Shown one piece after another: positions 43,032-50,506 of a stretch of DNA of 64,000 nt. The notes below the pieces were generated by a model. It made no database searches and was not told the DNA's origin. It worked only from the letters and a program-made list of their open reading frames with translations. The position numbers were made by a program, and so were the translations under genes. The DNA lies in the NCBI GenBank assembly GCA_902776665.1, contig CACYQZ010000003.1, forward strand, positions 48,890 to 112,889, read 5' to 3'. The first letter of the stretch is position 1; every line of letters begins with the position of its first letter. Source of the stretch: an uncultured Prevotellaceae bacterium. Its GTDB lineage: Bacteria > Bacteroidota > Bacteroidia > Bacteroidales > Bacteroidaceae.

Positions 43032-43129
43032 ATCGAGGAGCGAGAATCGAGAAACGAGGAGCGAGGAAGGAGGAACGAGGAGCGAGAAACGAGGAACGAG
43101 AATCGAGAAAACTCCTCACTCCACACATT
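43032..43129 (+). repeat. Long heptamer array upstream of the receptor gene
   Basis: Eleven consecutive 7-base units of the type (A)(A/T/G)CGAGR, such as ATCGAGG, AGCGAGA, AACGAGG, fill 43032-43108, followed by AAACTCC, TCACTCC and ACACATT. It lies 53 bases before the receptor ATG on its 5' side, so it is probably in or near its promoter or leader. Confidence 0.85.
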
Positions 43130-43162
43130 AAATTACGTTAAATACATTAAAAAATCTAAAAC

Positions 43163-43171
43163 GGGGGGGGG
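43163..43171 (+). repeat. Poly-G tract, nine bases
   Basis: Nine consecutive G lie 28 bases upstream of the -33 box of the promoter at 43199-43229 and on the 5' side of the receptor gene. A candidate slippage site; no length variation can be seen here. Confidence 0.55.
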
Positions 43172-43198
43172 CGAAACTAAACTTTTGTGCGCGTATGC

Positions 43199-43229
43199 TT
43201 GTGGGTGTTGAAAAAAAAGGGTACCTTTG
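43199..43229 (+). promoter_or_regulatory. Promoter of the small gene and the 1570-residue secreted protein
   Basis: TTG at 43199-43201, a 20-base spacer and TACCTTTG at 43222-43229 fit the Bacteroidetes consensus. The first start codon, 43360, is about 130 bases downstream. Confidence 0.65.
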
Positions 43230-43359
43230 CACCCGATTTTGAAAAATCTTACAGAAAGCGTCTGGAAATTGAATATTTAAACAAAAAAAGATGCAAATAA
43301 AACAGATTTGAGAACAATATAACAATAATAATAACAACAAAAAATCAAGAGAAAAGCTT

Positions 43360-43575
43360 ATGAAAAAAATCATTAAAATGGTTTACGAGGCACCGTTCGT
43401 CGAAATTGTTCCGATGGAAAACAATTTGATGGACAAGGCTCTTTCTTTGGTCGATCATGGTGACGGAAAGAAAGAAGGAATCACCACAGTTCACACCGAC
43501 GATGGAAAATTGAATCTGTCGAAAGATTGGGGTCTTGACTGGGGAGACGTTAACGACGGACTCGACTGGGAATAA
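43360..43575 (+). CDS. Small acidic protein with Trp-Asp-rich C-terminus
   Basis: A 71-residue product, MKKIIKMVYEAPFVEIVPME at the start, of a style common for small Prevotella proteins (basic start, then a xAPxVExVxxE segment). The C-terminal part is strongly acidic with a repeated Asp-Trp motif (KDWGLDWGDVNDGLDWE). No signal peptide or membrane segment is seen. It lies between a good promoter and the large secreted protein, 54 bases upstream of it, so it probably shares its transcript. Function unknown; a role as leader, chaperone or partner of the large protein is only conjecture. Confidence 0.7.
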   Translation: MKKIIKMVYEAPFVEIVPMENNLMDKALSLVDHGDGKKEGITTVHTDDGKLNLSKDWGLDWGDVNDGLDWE

Positions 43576-43629
43576 AAGTTCCCGATGAGGTTGTTACTAA
43601 AAAGCAAATCAATAAAAGAACAGAAAAAT

Positions 43630-46600
43630 ATGAAGAATTTATTTACAAAAGTTTTGGCCCTGATGGCAATGGGCATTATTATGGCTACCCCTGCATTTTC
43701 GCAAGGATTAGGTGGTCACAGCCATACAAACACCGAAGAAGACCCCCTTTATGGAAAAGATTGGGAAATTTTCCATTTTCCGAACTTTGATGATGAGGGC
43801 AACCACGACGGAACGTTCCGTGAGGTGTCTTACTACAACGGAGGAAATTTCGATAATATCAAGGTTAACAAATTGTTGGGCGACCACTGGATGGGTCGTT
43901 CGATTAACGAATTGGAGGAAGGAACCGAAGTGTACCTCTGCAATATGAAAACCCATCAATATTTGCAGATTGGTGACTATTGGGGAGAAAACTCGATGAC
44001 CAACCATTCGGGTGTTCCCTACAAATTCGAGTCTGGAGTGCCGCAGCGCAGAGTGCAGGCATGGGAATTCTTCCTCAATGATGAAAACGGCTACTGGCTC
44101 AAAGCAAAACTTGATGGAAGTAAAAAAGTTGACCGTGCAGTTGGTCGTATGGCCGTGAGTGACGGTAAAAATGGCCACTTTGAATACAATAAATTCTTGG
44201 CTCTGCGTGCCAAGGATGAGTACGACGACGGCAAAAAACTCAACGATGCAGGCACGGGAATGGTTGCTGGCGACCGTATTGCTACGGGAGAAAGTGAAAA
44301 ACACCCCGGTGCTTTCCTTCTCCATCTCAAAGAAGTGAAGAAAGGTGGAAAAACCTGCTACATCATCTATACACACCGCCAGACAAAAACCGATGGAATC
44401 AATGGATATACAGAATTCGGAGACCGTGAATCCTATTTGCTCGTCCGTTCGCAAGACAAACAGTCCTCGGGCTACCACACCGTGCGCTTTAAGAAGTTCG
44501 CAGGTGCGATGTATGGCAAATACAACAAATACACAACCCTCACCCTTTCCGACAAATCGGATTTGAGCGGTGTCACTTATACCAACTATATTGGTAATCA
44601 GAATGTCCACAAATACGGAACCTACGCCAACGCTCAAGGCGGCAACACCTATACCACCAATGTCACATCGGGCATGGCCGGATTCACCGTGACAGCCGAT
44701 GCCGATATTATTCAGGCAGCAAAGTATGGTGACAACTACGGTCACACGATGCAATTTAAACTGACAGATCAAACGTTACATACCGTGACGCTCACCGCAC
44801 CTGCAGGATATGTCATCGCGGGCTATTTCATGGAAGATGCTCTTACAACGACGAATAATGACCCTTGCTATGTGACGCCTGCCGGTGGTAGCCAGATAGA
44901 AGTGGGAGCAGGAGCAAATTCCCCTGGCACGAAAACCATCGTAAGCCCAAGCGGACTGATGGAAGCGTCAACCACCTTTACCATCCAAGCTAGAGACGCT
45001 GAAGGATCCAACATCTGCTTCCCTAAGTTCTATGTTTATTTACAGAAATTGGAAGCTCCGATCGACGTCATCCTTGGCGACCGGTCGAATACTGTCGCAG
45101 ACAACGACAAGACAACTCGTGCAACCAACGCCCACAAGTATGGCACCTACAACAATGCCGACGGTGGAAACACCTACACCACGAATTCTACATCGGGAAT
45201 GCAGGGCGTTACGCTGGTGGCTGATGGTAATTATATGAACGCTGCATATTATAGCGGTGAAAAATACAAACATACGATGCGCTTCCATCCGGGAAATGAA
45301 GATGAACATACGATTACCATTTCTGCTCCCGCAGGATACTATATCACGAGCTACAACATCGAAGCCATTACAAATGTTGCACAATGCCCGTACATAGTGA
45401 ATGGAACAGAGGTTACATCAGAATTGGAAACTTTCTCGGAAAGCAACCTCTACCAGCAGACGGTTACTTTCACGATTCAGAAACAGAAAGATGGAAAAGA
45501 CGGTGGTCTCTGCTTCCCAATCATCAAAGTGACATTGGCCAAACCCGACGAAACCCTGATTGCTTCCACCTATGGCAACAATAAAGACAATTCCGTGGGA
45601 GATGAAAAAGAATATTACGATGATGGCAGAAATTATGTAAGCCTCGAAGAGGGTTTGGCAGAAGCCAAAGACGACGATGCCAACCTCTGGAGAATCGTTA
45701 CCGCTGAGGAGCGCAACCGCTATCGCCTCGTGGCTTCGGAAGACCAGCCCGTCGATATGACCCAACGCCTCAAGAACCCCAAGTTCTACACGGCCTACAC
45801 CTATACGCGTTCGGTGAATCAATATCCAACAGATGCCAACTTTACTTGGGATGAAACGAAACAGCACTATAACCACACCAATGGTGAGCGCGACTTCGGA
45901 TGGCAGTGGTTCGACGACGACCGTATGCCCCATAAGTCTTATCACCACATCCACCCCTGGGACCAAGCTTACGTTACAAACACGACGAAAAACCCAGGTT
46001 ATTTCAATCCTGAAACCCCGATTGATGGCAAGCCGCGTCAGCGCGAACTCCACAAAGTGGGAACCGGTGTCTATTATCGTTTCCACACAGCCAACATGGA
46101 TGCCTCAAACCAAGGCGACCGCTGGCAAGATGAGTTTTCTGTGACATGGGGTCAGGATGCCAACTATGTGGGCTCCATCTGGAAAGGCTCTTCTAACCTC
46201 GTTCAAACCATCGGTACGGGCACACCAACCGACCCGAAACTGCTCGAAGGTCTCTATTTGGTTCGCGTGAAAGGCTTCTATGCTCCTCACGACATGATGA
46301 AGTACCACAAGTCTGGAAACGAATATAAGCGTTGGGATAAGAGCTTCCAAAATGAAATGTCTGCAACTTCCGAAATGAATACAGGATATGATTGGTATAA
46401 AGAAGCCGTTGTAACCACCGACGGCCCCGACAAAGGAAAATGGCGCCGCAGTTACGACTCTTTCCTCTTCGCATGGACCAATCCCGATTACAAGGACGCG
46501 GAAAATCCCGGCGAGCCGAAAGAAGTGCGCCGCATGCTGCCCTCCATCTATGAAGGTGCCATCAATTTCGATGAAATTGGAGACCAAAAGAAAAATACCC

Positions 46601-48342
46601 TCTCGAAAGAGGCTTACATGTTAAGCACCGATTTCGAATATACTCAATTGGGTAATAATAAGAATAACGCAGCATATCAATTTGCCATTGATAACATGAA
46701 GGATGAGACGAACTTCGCAGTATATGGCGGAGCCCACTTCAAAGCAGGCCGATACGACGGTTGGAACTATGATACGGGCAACTGGTCGGTTCCCAAGACG
46801 TTGATTGGTGCTGGACGCTGGTTCAACGTGATCGATGACATGGATCCCAATGAGTCCACTTCCTATGCCAATGCCAGAAGTTATCTTATCTCATTGCCTG
46901 TGTATGTAGGTAAAGACGGTCTGCTCACCATCGGTGTGGACCACACCTTCAATCCTACAGACGTAACTTACACCGGAACACACGACGGTGAGGAATACTC
47001 GATGACAATTCCCGCCAGCCGTCCCGACGAGTGGGTTTGCTTCGACGATTTCGAAGTCATCTACCTCGGTAAGCAAGAGCCCGACGAGTTCGTGCTCGAC
47101 GAAATGAACAACCGCTATGGCATCGGAGCTCCAGAGGATCCCGATTTCTATGAATACGACAATAATACGGGTGACTTAAAGAAACACGACAGCAATAACC
47201 AGGATGTACCAGCGAAGATTGAAAGTTCTCCTGGTAGCGGAAAGTTCGTCGACAACCCTGCGTATGCTAATGCCATTCCGACTCCCTTGAATACGGCTCA
47301 AGTTCAAAATCAAAACAACACGCAGTGGATCGACCTCTTCGACCCGCAAGACATTGCAACAACCACCGATTTCACTACGGTGAAAAAACTGATTGTCCGC
47401 CGCACGCTGACCAAAGACGGATGGGGTAGCATCGTGTTCCCCATGAGCCTCACTGGTGAGCAAATCAGGAAGGGCTTTGGCGAGAATGCGCAGGTGGCTT
47501 ACCTGACGGGTATCACCGACTTCAGAAACCGCAGAAACACCATCCAATACGAATTGGTTGATTTGAATGCATCTGGAAAGGTTATTCAAGCGGGTATGCC
47601 CTATGTCATCAAACCTTCGATTGACCCGATGGTGGCCAAAGATAGATATTATGAGCGTTCGAAATACACGATAGCTTACTCGTCGAAAGCTGGTGGTGTG
47701 GCTAACCGCTATTTGAAAGACCCCGATCGCAACAAGGAAGTGGAGCGCAAAATTTATGGTCCTCTCTACATCATCGAGGATGTTGAAATCAAGGTGAGTG
47801 AAGTATTCCCTGAAATTAGTTATCTCAGCGCAACTGAAGCCGAAGGTGATGGCTCGATTTGGCCTTCCATTGGTGGCGACGATGCGAATAGAAGCGAACG
47901 ATTTGGTAAGCGACAGGTTCCCGACAATTCGACTTTATGGGAAATCCAATACAAACCGAATAGCCCATACTTCAAACTCGTGGAAACAGCCCACTACGAG
48001 GGTGGTGGCAAAATCCCTGCCTACTCGTACTTCCACACCAACGGTAAGATGTACTACACCACGACTGAACTGCAAACGACCAAGGGTCTGTATTCTTACC
48101 TGCAGTTGCTCGACACGTCGCAGGCAGGCGAACCTGCCTACTCGAAAGGATTCCTCGGCGGTGAAGACTTCTTCGTGCCAGTTGTCAGAGACATTGATGG
48201 AATCAAGGAAGTTCTCGACGATGCTCCCGACTTCGAAGGAAACAAGAGCATGGATATCTACGACCTCCAGGGTCGCAAGGTGAAGACGCCGAAACCAGGC
48301 TCCATCTACATCATGAATGGTGTGAAGGTGTTGTTTAAATAA
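43630..48342 (+). CDS. Large secreted repeat protein with C-terminal sorting signal
   Basis: The 1570-residue protein has a signal peptide (KNLFTKVLALMAMGIIMATPAFS) and ends DLQGRKVKTPKPGSIYIMNG followed by KVLFK, a Prevotella-type C-terminal sorting signal resembling type IX secretion type A domains. Two similar blocks of about 140-150 residues occur in the N-terminal third (starting near residues 325 and 499), each opening HKYGTY and containing GGNTYTTN, TSGM, KHTM or GHTM, and a APAGY motif. The rest is rich in aromatic and acidic residues. Cell-surface or secreted location is inferred from the signals. No catalytic motif was recognised. Start 43630 gives a proper signal peptide. A terminator follows at 48362. 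Confidence 0.85.
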   Translation: MKNLFTKVLALMAMGIIMATPAFSQGLGGHSHTNTEEDPLYGKDWEIFHFPNFDDEGNHDGTFREVSYYNGGNFDNIKVNKLLGDHWMGRSINELEEGTEVYLCNMKTHQYLQIGDYWGENSMTNHSGVPYKFESGVPQRRVQAWEFFLNDENGYWLKAKLDGSKKVDRAVGRMAVSDGKNGHFEYNKFLALRAKDEYDDGKKLNDAGTGMVAGDRIATGESEKHPGAFLLHLKEVKKGGKTCYIIYTHRQTKTDGINGYTEFGDRESYLLVRSQDKQSSGYHTVRFKKFAGAMYGKYNKYTTLTLSDKSDLSGVTYTNYIGNQNVHKYGTYANAQGGNTYTTNVTSGMAGFTVTADADIIQAAKYGDNYGHTMQFKLTDQTLHTVTLTAPAGYVIAGYFMEDALTTTNNDPCYVTPAGGSQIEVGAGANSPGTKTIVSPSGLMEASTTFTIQARDAEGSNICFPKFYVYLQKLEAPIDVILGDRSNTVADNDKTTRATNAHKYGTYNNADGGNTYTTNSTSGMQGVTLVADGNYMNAAYYSGEKYKHTMRFHPGNEDEHTITISAPAGYYITSYNIEAITNVAQCPYIVNGTEVTSELETFSESNLYQQTVTFTIQKQKDGKDGGLCFPIIKVTLAKPDETLIASTYGNNKDNSVGDEKEYYDDGRNYVSLEEGLAEAKDDDANLWRIVTAEERNRYRLVASEDQPVDMTQRLKNPKFYTAYTYTRSVNQYPTDANFTWDETKQHYNHTNGERDFGWQWFDDDRMPHKSYHHIHPWDQAYVTNTTKNPGYFNPETPIDGKPRQRELHKVGTGVYYRFHTANMDASNQGDRWQDEFSVTWGQDANYVGSIWKGSSNLVQTIGTGTPTDPKLLEGLYLVRVKGFYAPHDMMKYHKSGNEYKRWDKSFQNEMSATSEMNTGYDWYKEAVVTTDGPDKGKWRRSYDSFLFAWTNPDYKDAENPGEPKEVRRMLPSIYEGAINFDEIGDQKKNTLSKEAYMLSTDFEYTQLGNNKNNAAYQFAIDNMKDETNFAVYGGAHFKAGRYDGWNYDTGNWSVPKTLIGAGRWFNVIDDMDPNESTSYANARSYLISLPVYVGKDGLLTIGVDHTFNPTDVTYTGTHDGEEYSMTIPASRPDEWVCFDDFEVIYLGKQEPDEFVLDEMNNRYGIGAPEDPDFYEYDNNTGDLKKHDSNNQDVPAKIESSPGSGKFVDNPAYANAIPTPLNTAQVQNQNNTQWIDLFDPQDIATTTDFTTVKKLIVRRTLTKDGWGSIVFPMSLTGEQIRKGFGENAQVAYLTGITDFRNRRNTIQYELVDLNASGKVIQAGMPYVIKPSIDPMVAKDRYYERSKYTIAYSSKAGGVANRYLKDPDRNKEVERKIYGPLYIIEDVEIKVSEVFPEISYLSATEAEGDGSIWPSIGGDDANRSERFGKRQVPDNSTLWEIQYKPNSPYFKLVETAHYEGGGKIPAYSYFHTNGKMYYTTTELQTTKGLYSYLQLLDTSQAGEPAYSKGFLGGEDFFVPVVRDIDGIKEVLDDAPDFEGNKSMDIYDLQGRKVKTPKPGSIYIMNGVKVLFK

Positions 48343-48361
48343 AAACTTCTCACCCCTCAAG

Positions 48362-48391
48362 AAATCGGGAATGCGCAGGCGTTCCCGATTT
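48362..48391 (+). terminator. Terminator of the large secreted protein
   Basis: AAATCGGGAA (48362-48371) pairs with TTCCCGATTT (48382-48391), extendable by three pairs inside, and is followed by a T-rich run. It lies 19 bases after the stop codon. Confidence 0.88.
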
Positions 48392-48403
48392 TTTGTTTGT
48401 TTT

Positions 48404-48434
48404 TTTGTTTTTCGGGAAATAATTCGTAATTTTG
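48404..48434 (+). promoter_or_regulatory. Promoter of the putative toxin-antitoxin pair
   Basis: TTTG at 48404-48407, a 19-base spacer and TAATTTTG at 48427-48434 give a good Bacteroidetes promoter. An ATG at 48445 opens a 15-codon frame (to 48492) that overlaps the antitoxin start. Confidence 0.7.
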
Positions 48435-48475
48435 CAGCGGAATTATGAAACAACTTAACAAGAAAGGAGTTATTT

Positions 48476-48634
48476 ATGGCAACACCAATTAGGCCAATTC
48501 CCGTGGTGACAGGCGCCGATGCCGTCCGTTTCATTGAAGCCGCCGAGCGTGCAGAACGCAATGCCCACACGGTGGAACTGGCGATGTCGCAAGAGGAATT
48601 TGAACAGATTATGGCTTCTGCGAAACTCTATTAG
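48476..48634 (+). CDS. Small putative antitoxin
   Basis: A 52-residue product starting MATPIRPIPVVTGADAVRFI, then EAAERAERNAHTVELAMSQE. It has a strong Shine-Dalgarno AAAGGAG about 7 bases before the ATG, rare in this genome. Small proteins with this PIPVxxGxDAxRF opening sit before GNAT-type genes in other Bacteroidetes (from memory). The stop is 3 bases before the GNAT start, so the pair forms a tight operon like GNAT toxin-antitoxin systems. Antitoxin function is inference from size, order and coupling. Confidence 0.65.
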   Translation: MATPIRPIPVVTGADAVRFIEAAERAERNAHTVELAMSQEEFEQIMASAKLY

Positions 48635-48637
48635 GCA

Positions 48638-49252
48638 ATGGGATTTCTCAGGGAACATTGCTCTTTTCATTTGCTGACACGGGAAGTTATCTCGTCGTGT
48701 AAGCCTTTTTCGTGTGGCAACTCTGACCTTGACGAGTTCTTTATGAAGGATTCTCCTCTCAATTCGGAAAAACTTTTAGGGAAGACCTATTGCTATTTGT
48801 TGAATGAGGATCCGACGGTTATTGTCTGCGCCTTTACTCTTTCTAATGACAGTGTCAGGGTGGATCAATTGCCTAATAGTAGAAAGAAAAAAATCAATGA
48901 AAGCATACCATACGAGAAGCGGCTGCGCCGTTATCCCGCCGTGCTCATCGGCCGTCTGGGTGTGAATGTTGAATTTATCGGAAAGGGCATCGGTTCTGAA
49001 CTATTGTTGTTTATCAAGCGTTGGTTTGTGCAGCCCGACAACAAGACTGGCTGTCGTTATCTTGCCGTAGATTCGTATAATTTGCCTCTGACTTTGAACT
49101 ATTATGAGAAAAATGGTTTTCGTTTTCTGTTTTCCACCGAGGAACAAGAGGCTGAAAATGCTTGCTTAGACTTGCCGCTGAAAACGCGGTATATGTATTT
49201 CGATTTGATAGAAGTGAATCAGATGACAAGTAATAATAAGAAAGCACCATGA
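48638..49252 (+). CDS. GNAT acetyltransferase, possible toxin (TacT/AtaT-like)
   Basis: The 204-residue protein has the compact GNAT layout of tRNA-acetylating toxins: FSCGNSDLDEFF near the N-terminus, then a hydrophobic strand VNVEFIGKGIGSELLLFIKRWF with the acetyl-CoA loop, YLAVDSYNLPLTLNYYEKNGFRFLF including the usual catalytic Tyr region, and RYMYFDL at the end. Similar FxCGxxxLDxF(L/F) starts are seen in TacT-like toxins. With the small gene 3 bases upstream it forms a likely type II system; an ordinary small-molecule acetyltransferase is the alternative. Its end overlaps mlaE by 4 bases. Confidence 0.75.
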   Translation: MGFLREHCSFHLLTREVISSCKPFSCGNSDLDEFFMKDSPLNSEKLLGKTYCYLLNEDPTVIVCAFTLSNDSVRVDQLPNSRKKKINESIPYEKRLRRYPAVLIGRLGVNVEFIGKGIGSELLLFIKRWFVQPDNKTGCRYLAVDSYNLPLTLNYYEKNGFRFLFSTEEQEAENACLDLPLKTRYMYFDLIEVNQMTSNNKKAP

Positions 49253-49989
49253 AACGACTGCTGGAAACTTTCGGACGCTATTTGCTGCTGATGGGACGGA
49301 CGTTTTCCGTTCCTGAGCGGTTTCGGATGTTCTGGAAACAGTACATCAAGGAGATGGCGCAACTCGGCGTCGATAGTGTCGGTATTGTGCTGTTGATTTC
49401 GTTCTTCATCGGTGCGGTGATTTGCATTCAGATGAAGCTCAACATCCAGAGTCCGTGGATGCCGCGATGGGTGTCGGGCTACACGACGCGCGAGATTCTG
49501 CTTTTGGAGTTCTCGTCGTCGATCATGTGTCTGATTCTGGCGGGAAAGGTGGGTTCGAACATCGCGTCGGAACTCGGCACGATGCGCGTCACGCAACAGA
49601 TCGACGCGCTTGAAATCATGGGCGTGAACTCGGCGTCGTACTTGATTCTGCCGAAAATCGCCGGACTGATTACCATCATGCCGTTTCTCGTGATTTTCTC
49701 GTCGGCGACGGGTATTCTCGGTGCTTACGCCACGGCCTACGTCGGCCATATCCTCACACCCGAGGACCTGACCGAGGGCTTGCAACACTCGTTTGTGCCG
49801 TGGTTCATGTATATGTCGATTATCAAAAGCCTCTTTTTCGCGTTTATCATCGCCAGTGTGTCGTCGTTCTTCGGCTACTCGGTGGAGGGTGGTTCGGTGG
49901 AGGTTGGCAAGGCTTCGACCAATGCGGTGGTGTCGTCGTCGGTTTTGATTCTTTTCAGTGATGTTTTCCTGACACAAATTCTTTCGTGA
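49249..49989 (+). CDS. mlaE: MlaE family ABC transporter permease
   Basis: The 246-residue protein has about five to six hydrophobic segments and the MlaE signature. It shows GIVLLISFFIGAVICIQMK, LEFSSSIMCLILAGKVGSNIASELGTMRVTQQIDALEIMGVN (the conserved coupling region), and SVEGGSVEVGKASTNAVV near the C-terminus. It forms the membrane part of the phospholipid-trafficking MCE transporter that keeps outer membrane asymmetry. Its ATPase partner mlaF lies 517 bases downstream, separated by a four-helix-bundle gene and repeat arrays. No MCE-domain (mlaD) gene is in the window. It overlaps the GNAT gene by 4 bases. Confidence 0.93.
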   Translation: MKRLLETFGRYLLLMGRTFSVPERFRMFWKQYIKEMAQLGVDSVGIVLLISFFIGAVICIQMKLNIQSPWMPRWVSGYTTREILLLEFSSSIMCLILAGKVGSNIASELGTMRVTQQIDALEIMGVNSASYLILPKIAGLITIMPFLVIFSSATGILGAYATAYVGHILTPEDLTEGLQHSFVPWFMYMSIIKSLFFAFIIASVSSFFGYSVEGGSVEVGKASTNAVVSSSVLILFSDVFLTQILS

Positions 49990-49997
49990 AAGAATTT

Positions 49998-50032
49998 GAG
50001 GAGTTAAGGAGTGATGGAGTTAAGGAGTTAAG
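49998..50032 (+). repeat. Left octamer array (GGAGTTAA type)
   Basis: Units on the plus strand include GAGTTAAG, GAGTGATG, GAGTTAAG, GAGTTAAG. It starts 8 bases after the mlaE stop and is complementary to the array at 50437-50500. Confidence 0.82.
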
Positions 50033-50049
50033 AAAATTGTTTTTAAGAT

Positions 50050-50430
50050 ATGATAGAGAAATTTGGTTTTGAAAATATTATTGCGTGGCAGAAGGCTCAT
50101 TCTTTTGTTTTGCTTGTTTACAAAACGACGCGCTTTTTTCCGGAGGACGAAAAATTCGGTCTTATTTCTCAGTTCCGCCGTGCGGCCGTTTCCATTGAGG
50201 CTAATATTGCCGAAGGATATAGGCGGATTAGCAAGGCAGAGAAGTTGAGGTTTCTGAATGTCGCCCAAGCCAGTCTGGAGGAATGTCGCGACTATATTAT
50301 TTTGTCGAGAGACTTGGAATTTATCAATTTCGATACTTTTGAATCCTTGCACGATTCTGTGGAAACTGCGAGTAAATTGTTAAATGGTTATTGCAATGGC
50401 ATCATCAACAATAATGGCAATAAGGATTGA
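50050..50430 (+). CDS. Four-helix-bundle protein (23S rRNA IVS-protein family)
   Basis: The 126-residue protein belongs to the four-helix-bundle/IVS-protein family (TIGR02436/PF05635). It shows FENIIAWQKAHSFVLLVYKTT in helix 1, FGLISQFRRAAVSIEANIAEGY with the conserved Q-x-R-R and ANIAEG motif in helix 2, FLNVAQASLEECRDYI in helix 3, and a C-terminal helix. Related proteins sit in intervening sequences of 23S rRNA genes and as Avd next to diversity-generating retroelements; neither rRNA nor a reverse transcriptase is near here. The gene is enclosed by inverted octamer arrays and interrupts mlaE-mlaF. Biochemical function unknown; nucleic-acid binding by a pentameric bundle is suggested for relatives. 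Confidence 0.9.
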   Translation: MIEKFGFENIIAWQKAHSFVLLVYKTTRFFPEDEKFGLISQFRRAAVSIEANIAEGYRRISKAEKLRFLNVAQASLEECRDYIILSRDLEFINFDTFESLHDSVETASKLLNGYCNGIINNNGNKD

Positions 50431-50436
50431 AAACAT

Positions 50437-50500
50437 AACTCCCTAACTCCTTAACTCCTTAACTCCTTAACTCCCTAACTCCCTAACTCCCTAACTCCTG
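50437..50500 (+). repeat. Right octamer array (AACTCCYT type)
   Basis: Eight consecutive 8-base units: AACTCCCT, AACTCCTT three times, AACTCCCT three times, AACTCCTG. It ends 6 bases before the mlaF start codon and is the reverse complement of the left array's unit. Confidence 0.9.
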
Positions 50501-50506
50501 AAAATA

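Larger units (their letters stand above)
42980..43359. other. 380-base non-coding region with array, poly-G and promoter
   Basis: The region between the receptor (minus) and the small plus-strand gene holds a long heptamer array (43032-43108 plus divergent units to 43129), a 9-base poly-G tract (43163-43171) and a forward promoter (43199-43229). About 125 bases of AT-rich leader follow. No further gene or RNA could be recognised. Confidence 0.7.
49998..50500 (+). mobile_element. IVS-like unit: four-helix-bundle gene between inverted octamer arrays
   Basis: A left array of GGAGTTAA-type octamers (49998-50032, about four units) and a right array of eight AACTCCYT octamers (50437-50500) are reverse complements of each other. 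They enclose a single gene of about 380 bases. In RNA the arrays could pair and loop out that gene, as the 23S rRNA intervening sequences do. The unit separates mlaE and mlaF, which are normally adjacent. Mobility is inferred from structure, not shown. Confidence 0.6.

Noticed and set aside
42980-43126. N-terminal extension of the TonB-type receptor
   Set aside because: It would translate the heptamer array into low-complexity S/R/F sequence and bury the signal peptide that starts at 42979.
43032-43129. CRISPR array
   Set aside because: Units are 7 bases in direct tandem with no spacers, and no cas genes are in the window.
41447-43141. 564-codon frame antisense to the receptor
   Set aside because: Shadow frame, rich in Arg, His and Val, running through the heptamer array.
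50050-50430. Avd accessory gene of a diversity-generating retroelement
   Set aside because: No reverse transcriptase, template repeat or variable repeat was found nearby; the IVS-like reading fits the flanking inverted arrays better.
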